DNA of 64,000 nt, from NCBI RefSeq assembly GCF_000182645.1, contig NZ_ACQA01000001.1, positions 434,001-498,000 on the forward strand, given 5' to 3'. Source of the DNA: Brucella intermedia LMG 3301 (lineage in GTDB: Bacteria > Pseudomonadota > Alphaproteobacteria > Rhizobiales > Rhizobiaceae). The notes beneath the pieces were generated by a model, which worked only from the letters and a program-made list of their open reading frames with translations, made no database searches and was not told the origin of the DNA. Positions within the stretch are counted from its first letter, which is position 1; every line of letters starts with the position of its first letter. Shown in pieces: positions 57,497-64,000 of this stretch. The position numbers were made by a program, and so were the translations under genes.

Positions 57497-58519
57497 ATGG
57501 CATTGGGTTTGGTTCTGAATCTGGACGGTAAAAAGAAACAGGAAGGATCGGTTCAGCCGCTCGTCGATCTGACGAAAGCCGATATGGCGCGGGTGAACGA
57601 GATGATCCTTTCCCGCGCCGGGTCCGATGTCGAAATGATACCGGAAGTTGCCAATCATCTGATTTCCTCTGGCGGCAAGCGCCTGCGTCCCATGATGACG
57701 CTCGCAGCCGCCCGCATGTTCGGCTACGAAGGCGATGGCCATGTGCGTCTCGCCACCGCCGTGGAGTTCATGCACACCGCAACGCTTCTGCATGACGATG
57801 TGGTCGATGAAAGCGATCTGCGTCGCGGCAAAAGCACGGCGCGCATGATCTGGGGCAATCAGGCGAGCGTTCTCGTCGGCGATTTCCTTCTGGGGCAGGC
57901 CTTCAAGATGATGGTCGACGTCGGCTCGCTCGACGCGCTGGACGTTCTGGCAACCTCGGCCTCGGTGATCGCCGAAGGCGAAGTGATGCAGCTTGCCGCC
58001 GCCAAGAACATGGAAACCACCGAGGACGAATATCTGGCGGTTATCAAGGCCAAGACTGCGGCGCTGTTTTCGGCTGCCGGTGAAGTCGGCCCGATCATCG
58101 CTGGCGCGCGGCCGGCGGATCGCGTAGCCTTGCGCGACTACGGCCTCAATCTCGGCCTTGCCTTCCAGCTCGTCGATGACGCGCTGGATTACGGCGGTTC
58201 GGCAGCCGATCTCGGCAAGAATACCGGCGACGATTTCCGCGAAGGCAAGATTACCCTCCCGGTTATATTGAGCTATCGCCGCGGCACCGACGATGAGCGC
58301 GCTTTCTGGAAACACGCGATCGAAGAGGGCGCAAGCGACGACGCATCCTTGCAGAAGGCCATCGGCCTGATGACGAAGCACGGCGCGATTGCCGACACCG
58401 TGCAGCGCGCGCGCCATTTCGGCGAGATCGCCCGCGACGCCCTGGCGCCTTTGAAAGCGACGCCGCAAAAGGACGCGCTGATCGAAGTCATCGATTTCTG
58501 CATCAGCCGCGTGAACTGA
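57497..58519 (+). CDS. Polyprenyl (octaprenyl/decaprenyl) diphosphate synthase
   Basis: A 340-aa trans-prenyltransferase making the side chain for ubiquinone. The first aspartate motif is LLHDDVVDESD (DDVVD about 100-104), and the second is LVDDALDYGG. SSGGKRLRPMMTLA is the conserved substrate block. The start is unclear: ATG 57497 sits only 2 nt after AGGAG, TTG 57503 has better spacing, and TTG 57449 would add 16 residues. The gene is divergent from DUF2007/methyltransferase. Chain length (C50 in Brucellaceae) is from family knowledge. Confidence 0.92.
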   Translation: MALGLVLNLDGKKKQEGSVQPLVDLTKADMARVNEMILSRAGSDVEMIPEVANHLISSGGKRLRPMMTLAAARMFGYEGDGHVRLATAVEFMHTATLLHDDVVDESDLRRGKSTARMIWGNQASVLVGDFLLGQAFKMMVDVGSLDALDVLATSASVIAEGEVMQLAAAKNMETTEDEYLAVIKAKTAALFSAAGEVGPIIAGARPADRVALRDYGLNLGLAFQLVDDALDYGGSAADLGKNTGDDFREGKITLPVILSYRRGTDDERAFWKHAIEEGASDDASLQKAIGLMTKHGAIADTVQRARHFGEIARDALAPLKATPQKDALIEVIDFCISRVN

Positions 58520-58553
58520 CCGGCCAGCATCCTTGCAGGCCAAGAATACTCGG

Positions 58554-58581
58554 GAAAAGCATTCTATCACGGATGCTTTTC
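58554..58581 (+). terminator. Probable terminator after the polyprenyl synthase gene
   Basis: GAAAAGCAT (58554-58562) pairs with ATGCTTTTC (58573-58581) over a 10-nt loop, followed by TTG. T tract is short. Confidence 0.55.
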
Positions 58582-58715
58582 TTGCCCCGCCATCCCAAAA
58601 AGGCCATGCTTGGGGTGCCTTTTCCGGCAAAGAGACAGCGCGCCCGGCACTTCGGAGCTTTTGTGGTTTGCTTGCCGGTATCTGTCACAGGGATTTGAGA
58701 AGAGGATAGGGCTTT

Positions 58716-60506
58716 ATGCGGCAAGGATCGAAATACCGCCCGCTTTATGGTTTGCTGCTCTCGCTTCTGGCGGGAATTGCAATCCCGGCAAGCGGCGCTT
58801 TGGCCAAGGCGACAACCGATCCTGCATCGCCCCCTGTCCGCGCCGGTTCGTTCGCCGGGGCATATCTTGCCGCCCGCACAGCCGAATCCGACAACAATCT
58901 CGCCGCTGCCGTGGATTTCTACCGTCAGGCCATGGCCTTCGACCCGGGCAATGCGCAGATCAAGCAGGACCTGCTGCTGGTCTTGCTGACCGAAGGCCGG
59001 TTCAACGACGCGCTGCCTCTGGCGGAAGAGCTGAAGAATGTTCCCGACATAGAGCGGTTTTCCCGCGTGGCGCTGGCCATCGATGCGATCAATCGCAAGC
59101 AATATCGCAAGGTCGGTCCGCTTCTGATGCTGTCCCTGCAATCCGATATGGATCGTCTTTCGACCGGCTTCATGAGCGCATGGGTGAAGGTCGGGCAGGG
59201 CAATCCGAAACAGGCGCTAGCCGATATCCAGAAGATGCAGGGGCCGGAATGGTACGGCTTGTTCCGCACCTATAATTCCGCGCTGATAGCCGATCTTGCC
59301 GGTCAGAAGCAGGAAGCGCGTGATTTCTACCAGCAGGCAGTCGACGACCGACCGGGCGGAAGTGCTGCGCCCGATACATATGAGCGCATCGTCATGGCCT
59401 ATGCCTCCTTCAAGCTCCGTCAGGGCGACAAGGAAGGCGCGATCAAGATTTTGAAAGATGCCGAGGAGCTTCTGAACGGTCGCATGACGATCACCGAAAT
59501 GCGCGAAAAGATCGAGGCTGGCGAGAAATATGGCCGCCTGATCAAGACCGCGCAGGAAGGTGCCGCCGAGGCGCTCTATACGCTTGGAACCGCGATCAAC
59601 CGCAGCGGTGCGGAAGCGTTCGCCAAGCTGTATCTGCAGATGTCGCTGCCGCTGCGCCCGGATAATGATGCGACGCTTTATCAGTTGGGCGATATTTCCG
59701 CGAAATTACGCCAGCCGGAAAAGGCCATCGAATATTATGGCCGCGTGCCGGAAAAATCGCCTTACCGCCGCGATGCCGAAATGCAGCGCGCGCTCAATCT
59801 GGCCGAAAACAGCCAGTCGGCGGACGCCATCAAGCAGCTCAAGATACTGCTGGAACGCGACAAGACCGACATGCGCACCTATCTGGCGCTCGGCGGCGTC
59901 TATGCGCAGGACAAGAATTTCGCCGACGCGGCGAAAATTTATGATGCTGCCGTCCAACAGATAAAGACGCCGGAACGCAAGGACTGGCCGGTCTTTTATC
60001 AGCGCGGCATTGCCTATGAACGCCTGAAGGAATGGGACAAGGCGGAGCCCAATTTCCGCAAGGCGCTTGAGCTTTATCCCGACCAGCCGCAGGTGCTTAA
60101 TTATCTCGGTTATTCCTGGGTCGACCGCGGCGAGAATCTCGATGAAGCGCTGGGCATGATCAAGAAGGCGGTCGAGCTGCGACCGCAGGACGGTTATATC
60201 GTCGACTCGCTCGGCTGGGCCTACTACATGCTCGGACGCTATCCGGAAGCGGTGATCGAGCTGGAAAAGGCGGTCAAGCTTCGCCCGGAAGATCCGACGA
60301 TCAATGATCACATGGGCGATGCCTATTGGCGCGTCGGGCGGCTTCTGGAAGCGACGTTCCAGTGGAACCATGCAATTGCAGGCAAGCCCGAACCCGAAGA
60401 ACTGGTCAAGATCGAGGAAAAGCTCAAGAAGGGGCTGCCCGACGTCGCGGGCCAATCATCGGCCAAGACGGAAAAGCCTGCCGAAGACAAGCCTGCCGCG
60501 GATTGA
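58716..60506 (+). CDS. Exported TPR-repeat protein
   Basis: A 596-aa protein. The N-terminal signal (LYGLLLSLLAGIAIPASGALA, about 10-30) is followed by about ten TPR motifs (for example AAAVDFYRQAMAFDPGNAQI, DKAEPNFRKALELYPDQP, LNYLGYSWVDRGENLDEALG, EAVIELEKAVKLRPEDP). The Lys/Glu/Pro tail (SAKTEKPAEDKPAAD) is low complexity. Such alphaproteobacterial periplasmic/outer-membrane TPR proteins are structural adaptors; a precise role is unknown. It is transcribed in the same direction as the polyprenyl synthase gene, behind a likely terminator. Confidence 0.85.
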   Translation: MRQGSKYRPLYGLLLSLLAGIAIPASGALAKATTDPASPPVRAGSFAGAYLAARTAESDNNLAAAVDFYRQAMAFDPGNAQIKQDLLLVLLTEGRFNDALPLAEELKNVPDIERFSRVALAIDAINRKQYRKVGPLLMLSLQSDMDRLSTGFMSAWVKVGQGNPKQALADIQKMQGPEWYGLFRTYNSALIADLAGQKQEARDFYQQAVDDRPGGSAAPDTYERIVMAYASFKLRQGDKEGAIKILKDAEELLNGRMTITEMREKIEAGEKYGRLIKTAQEGAAEALYTLGTAINRSGAEAFAKLYLQMSLPLRPDNDATLYQLGDISAKLRQPEKAIEYYGRVPEKSPYRRDAEMQRALNLAENSQSADAIKQLKILLERDKTDMRTYLALGGVYAQDKNFADAAKIYDAAVQQIKTPERKDWPVFYQRGIAYERLKEWDKAEPNFRKALELYPDQPQVLNYLGYSWVDRGENLDEALGMIKKAVELRPQDGYIVDSLGWAYYMLGRYPEAVIELEKAVKLRPEDPTINDHMGDAYWRVGRLLEATFQWNHAIAGKPEPEELVKIEEKLKKGLPDVAGQSSAKTEKPAEDKPAAD

Positions 60507-60962
60507 GAGTTGCTGCGCCGTCGCATAGGCGGCGGTGCACAGCGCTTTCACTCTTCGTTGCTTGGCGCGTCTTGATCCAAACCGCTTCCTGTTCTTAGGC
60601 GTGCGTTTCAGAGCGGAAGGCGGGAGATAGATGTCGGGCTGACCGCTTGCAGCGGGTCTCATTTTCGTGGCGATGATGTGTTGAGGAACGTCGCCACCAT
60701 TCGCAACACCAGCAGCCACAATGCCGGCATTGGCGCAGGCCCGGATGAATTTTACTCTGGCGCGCTGCTCTGCTGCGGCATTCTCCGGCCAGCTCAACAG
60801 GCATGACAACAATACCTCGTCCAAATCCGAAGGCTCAAACAAAGGCCAGTGCTTAAGCAGAAACCATTCTGAATTGCGTGCAGATTCAATATTATATAAT
60901 AAATTATTCGATTTTACTACTACTGCCGTATTCCAAGTCACATGAAAACCTGTCGATTCCAA
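60456..60962 (-). CDS. DUF982-like protein, possibly decayed
   Basis: A 168-aa frame, first half similar to the rhizobial DUF982 fold: FHVTWNTAVVVKSNNLLYNI, SEWFLLKHWPLFEPS, then ENAAAEQRARVKFIRACANA. The second half (about 120-168) is basic, without family resemblance, and overlaps the TPR gene end by 51 nt on the other strand, so the stop may be displaced by decay. The upstream part is AT-rich. Function unknown. Confidence 0.5.
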   Translation of the reverse strand: MESTGFHVTWNTAVVVKSNNLLYNIESARNSEWFLLKHWPLFEPSDLDEVLLSCLLSWPENAAAEQRARVKFIRACANAGIVAAGVANGGDVPQHIIATKMRPAASGQPDIYLPPSALKRTPKNRKRFGSRRAKQRRVKALCTAAYATAQQLSIRGRLVFGRLFRLGR

Positions 60963-61212
60963 AATTGGAAGTGCCGTTTATCAAGATTCATGTGCGCTTT
61001 AAATAAGCAATTATTAGTATGTTATTTTGTATATTTAATTTCCGTTTTAATGATAAAGAACGTTATTATGTTTGGCCGATTGCATATGTCCGGTCTGGCC
61101 CGGTGCCGCAATGTTTGCCTGTCTGACGCTTTCAGCGATCAAATGTCATGCTTGACCCTGCCGTGCTGACAAATTAGACCGGGCCATCATTTCAATTACG
61201 AGGCCCGACCCC
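60963..61212. other. AT-rich gap before glyQ
   Basis: No gene seen. 60985-61080 is strongly AT-rich (TTTAAATAAGCAATTATTAG, then TATTTAATTTCCGTTTTAATG) and could hold promoters for the DUF982-like gene or glyQ. No glycine-riboswitch-like pattern is recognised. Confidence 0.45.
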
Positions 61213-62172
61213 GTGTCCAGTACGTTGCCAGCACATATGCATCCCACCCGTTCCTTTCAGGGTTTGATCCTGACGCTCCATAACTATTGGGCGGAACACG
61301 GTTGCGCCATTCTGCAGCCATACGACATGGAAGTGGGCGCGGGTACGTTCCACCCGGCAACGACGCTGCGCTCGCTGGGGCCGAAGCCGTGGAGGGCTGC
61401 CTATGTGCAGCCGTCGCGCCGTCCCAAGGACGGACGCTATGGTGAAAATCCCAACCGTCTCCAGCACTATTACCAGTATCAGGTCATCATCAAGCCGTCG
61501 CCGCCGAACCTTCAGGATCTTTATCTCGGTTCGTTGCGCGCGATCGGTCTCGACCCGACGCTGCATGACGTGCGCTTCGTGGAGGACGACTGGGAAAGCC
61601 CGACGCTTGGCGCATGGGGCCTCGGCTGGGAATGCTGGTGCGACGGCATGGAAGTGTCGCAGTTCACTTACTTTCAGCAGGTCTGCGGCATTGAATGCTC
61701 GCCGGTTTCCGGTGAGCTGACCTATGGTCTCGAACGTCTCGCCATGTATGTGCAGGGCGTGGACAATGTCTACGACCTCAACTTCAATGGTCTCGAAGGC
61801 GACGAGAAGGTCACCTATGGCGAGGTGTTCCTGCAAGCCGAGCAGGAATATTCCCGCTACAATTTCGAGATGGCCAATACCGAGGCTTTGCATCAGCATT
61901 TTATCGATGCGGAGCGCGAGTGCGAGGCCATTCTGAAAGCCGGTGCGCCGGCGCCTGACGCCAATCATAAAATGCACAAGAGCGTTTTCCCGGCCTACGA
62001 CCAGTGCATCAAGGCATCCCACGTCTTCAATCTGATGGATGCGCGTGGCGTGATCTCGGTTACCGAGCGCCAGAGCTACATCTTGCGCGTGCGCAATCTT
62101 GCGCGTCAGTGCGGCGAGGCATTTCTGCTCACCGATGCAGGCGGCTTTAATTACAAGAATGAGGCTGTGTGA
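61213..62172 (+). CDS. glyQ: Glycyl-tRNA synthetase alpha subunit
   Basis: A 319-aa catalytic alpha subunit of the alpha2beta2 enzyme that charges tRNA-Gly. Conserved N-terminus [20 protein letters not shown], substrate-binding [51 protein letters not shown] [21 protein letters not shown] 61213 has GAGG 9 nt upstream; the usual family start is the internal ATG 61237. Its stop shares one base with the glyS start. Confidence 0.96.
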   Translation: MSSTLPAHMHPTRSFQGLILTLHNYWAEHGCAILQPYDMEVGAGTFHPATTLRSLGPKPWRAAYVQPSRRPKDGRYGENPNRLQHYYQYQVIIKPSPPNLQDLYLGSLRAIGLDPTLHDVRFVEDDWESPTLGAWGLGWECWCDGMEVSQFTYFQQVCGIECSPVSGELTYGLERLAMYVQGVDNVYDLNFNGLEGDEKVTYGEVFLQAEQEYSRYNFEMANTEALHQHFIDAERECEAILKAGAPAPDANHKMHKSVFPAYDQCIKASHVFNLMDARGVISVTERQSYILRVRNLARQCGEAFLLTDAGGFNYKNEAV

Positions 62173-64000
62173 TGCCTGATCTACTGCTCGAACTCTTTTC
62201 CGAGGAAATTCCCGCCCGCATGCAGCGCAAGGCTGCCGGTGATCTGAAAAAGATGATTACCGATGGTCTGGTGGAAGCTGGTTTAACTTACGAAGCGGCG
62301 ACCGCCTACTGGACGCCGCGCCGTCTGGCGCTTGATATTCGTGGCCTTACCGTGCGTTCCAAGGACGTGCATGAGGACATCAAGGGCCCGTCGGTCACAG
62401 CACCCGAACAGGCCATTCAGGGTTTTCTGCGCAAGGCAGGCCTGAGCGATGTATCGCAGGCGCATGTGCATTCCGACCCGAAGAAGGGTGATTTCTACGT
62501 CGCCCATCTGACCAAGCCGGGCCGCGCTGCGGAAGAAATCGTCGCCGAGCTGGTGCCGCACACGATCCGCAATTTCCCATGGCCGAAATCCATGCGCTGG
62601 GGTGCGGCTTCTGCCAAGCCGGGTTCGCTTCGTTGGGTGCGTCCGTTGCAGTCGATCCTCTGCACTTTCGGCCCTGAAACAGAGGAAACCGTGGTCATCG
62701 ATTTCGATGTCGATGGCATCAAGTCGGGCAATGTCACCTACGGTCATCGTTTCCTGAGCGATGGTCAGGCAATCAAGGTGCGCCGTTTCGAGGATTATGT
62801 CGAAAAGCTCGAAAAGGCTTTCGTGGTTCTCGATGCCGAACGCCGCAAGGAAATCATTTCGCAGGACGCGCATAATCTCGCCTTCGCTTCCGGCCTTGAG
62901 CTGGTCGAGGACGAGGGACTTCTGGAAGAAGTGTCTGGTCTCGTCGAATGGCCGGTCGTGCTGATGGGCGAGTTCGAGGAAGAATTTCTGGCCATCCCGC
63001 CGGAAGTCATCCGCCTCACCATCCGCGCCAACCAGAAATGCTTCGTCACCCGCAAGCAGGGCGAAACGGAAGCCCTTTCCAACAAATTCATTCTGGTGTC
63101 GAACATCGCAGCCCGCGACGGCGGCACGGAAATCGCCTACGGCAACGGCAAGGTGGTGCGCGCGCGCCTGTCGGATGCGCTCTATTTCTGGCACACCGAC
63201 CAGCATGATCTGCCCGACCTCGACAAGCTGGCCGCTTCGGCACAGAAGTTCGGTCTCGACCTGAAGAAGCCGCTCGATCAGCGCATGGCGCGTCTGGATG
63301 CACTGAATGTGACCTTCCATGCCAAGCTTGGCACGCAAGGGCAGCGCGTCGAACGCATTCGCGAACTGGCTGCCCAGATCGCGCCGCTGGTCAGTGCCGA
63401 TCCAAAGCTTGCCACTCGTGCAGCCGTGCTCGCCAAGGCCGATCTCCAGACGGAAGTTGTCGGCGAGTTCCCTGAGCTTCAGGGCGCGATGGGCCGCAAA
63501 TATGCGTTGCTTCAGGGCGAAGGCGAGACCGTCGCCGCAGCCATTGAAGAACATTACAAGCCGCAAGGCCCGTCTGATGTGGTGCCGAAGAACCCGGTTT
63601 CGGTTGCCGTCGCGCTTGCCGACAAGCTCGACACGCTGGTTGGCTTCTGGGCCATCGATGAAAAGCCGACGGGTTCGAAGGACCCTTACGCGCTTCGCCG
63701 TGCAGCACTGGGCGTGATCCGTCTCCTGCTGTCGCAGGAATGGAAATTCCCGCTGCTACCGCTCTTCCGTTCGGCCTTTGCCGCGCTGAAAGAGGGTCAG
63801 GTGCAGCGCAAGCTGCGCGAATTTGAAGCCAGGCTTGCTGCGGAAAATTCCGGCGATGTTGACGGCGAGCAGGATGTGGACAATGCCTTGGCCAGCTATG
63901 AAAAGCTGGCTCGTGCCGAAGCGGAAGCATCTTCCGAACCGGTGCTGGGCGATCTCCTCTCCTTCCTTCACGACCGTTTCAAGGTGCATCTGAAGGACGA
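62172..64000 (+). CDS. glyS: Glycyl-tRNA synthetase beta subunit (3' end beyond the window)
   Basis: The first 609 codons of the beta subunit, open to the window edge. It starts [20 protein letters not shown] and shows [14 protein letters not shown] [36 protein letters not shown], and [20 protein letters not shown]. The family is about 700-780 aa, so the anticodon-binding C-terminal part is missing here only because the window ends. No internal stop or frameshift is seen. Confidence 0.96.
   Translation, partial: MPDLLLELFSEEIPARMQRKAAGDLKKMITDGLVEAGLTYEAATAYWTPRRLALDIRGLTVRSKDVHEDIKGPSVTAPEQAIQGFLRKAGLSDVSQAHVHSDPKKGDFYVAHLTKPGRAAEEIVAELVPHTIRNFPWPKSMRWGAASAKPGSLRWVRPLQSILCTFGPETEETVVIDFDVDGIKSGNVTYGHRFLSDGQAIKVRRFEDYVEKLEKAFVVLDAERRKEIISQDAHNLAFASGLELVEDEGLLEEVSGLVEWPVVLMGEFEEEFLAIPPEVIRLTIRANQKCFVTRKQGETEALSNKFILVSNIAARDGGTEIAYGNGKVVRARLSDALYFWHTDQHDLPDLDKLAASAQKFGLDLKKPLDQRMARLDALNVTFHAKLGTQGQRVERIRELAAQIAPLVSADPKLATRAAVLAKADLQTEVVGEFPELQGAMGRKYALLQGEGETVAAAIEEHYKPQGPSDVVPKNPVSVAVALADKLDTLVGFWAIDEKPTGSKDPYALRRAALGVIRLLLSQEWKFPLLPLFRSAFAALKEGQVQRKLREFEARLAAENSGDVDGEQDVDNALASYEKLARAEAEASSEPVLGDLLSFLHDRFKVHLKD

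Noticed and set aside
60963..61212. Glycine riboswitch upstream of glyQ
   Set aside because: The gap is AT-rich and no paired GGAGAG-type glycine aptamer pattern is seen.

Overview
The window looks like chromosome of a Brucella/Ochrobactrum-type alphaproteobacterium (Hyphomicrobiales, Brucellaceae). The basis is inference from gene content and order: a fixNOQP-fixGHIS cluster, a BacA-type transporter, the split atpI-B-E-b'-b ATP synthase operon, rhizobial-type palindromic intergenic repeats, and degenerate arrays related to the octamer repeat known from Brucella. There is no phage, insertion sequence, CRISPR array, rRNA or tRNA gene. Most of the window is ordinary high-GC core genome. AT-rich exceptions lie near 37.9-38.5 kb, 51.9-52.1 kb and 60.85-61.1 kb.

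Layout. 0-10 kb: purine and glyoxylate catabolism. A LysR regulator stands divergent from puuD (membrane urate oxidase with a cytochrome c domain) and guaD. An IclR regulator stands divergent from gcl-hyi-glxR-glycerate kinase. Purine breakdown releases glyoxylate, which gcl/glxR/kinase return to glycolysis as phosphoglycerate. 10-18.2 kb (minus strand): ccoNOQP and ccoGHIS, the cbb3 oxidase and its maturation proteins, with a perfect FNR/FixK box upstream of ccoN. 18.2-23.7 kb: an OmpR/QseC-like two-component pair, then dsbD, an L,D-transpeptidase lipoprotein and a DsbA-like protein. 23.7-31.8 kb: aldehyde dehydrogenase, ada plus a 2OG-Fe(II) DNA-repair oxygenase, an ArsC-like protein, a FUSC transporter, an AadA-like nucleotidyltransferase, clpP, an ArsR/SRPBCC pair and two small proteins. 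31.9-43.2 kb: MFS transporter, bacA, polysaccharide deacetylase, a YfgM-like TPR protein, der, an AT-rich membrane protein, a YegD-like Hsp70, a YkuD protein, a GFA protein and a SleB hydrolase. 43.5-46.4 kb: the F0 part of ATP synthase. 46.4-57.4 kb: Nudix, Lrp, LysE, rnhB, radical SAM, a glycosyltransferase-like protein, two paralogous small exported proteins, ispE, sppA, nhaA, a VOC protein, a TrmN6-like methyltransferase and DUF2007. 57.5-64 kb: polyprenyl synthase, a TPR protein, a DUF982-like gene, glyQ and the start of glyS (cut by the window edge).

Four conserved genes (guaD, dsbD, ada, clpP) are each split by one extra base inside a short homopolymer. A fifth gene (the L,D-transpeptidase) may lack one base in a G run near its start. 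Five independent slips of this kind within 30 kb suggest consensus sequencing error more than true decay, but only reads can settle that. I found no convincing undescribed multi-gene system. The most unusual non-coding structures are three 20-bp-spaced TTCG-loop hairpins just before atpB, inverted octamer arrays between ccoP and ccoG, and a pair of inverted ~100-bp repeats bracketing the Hsp70 gene.
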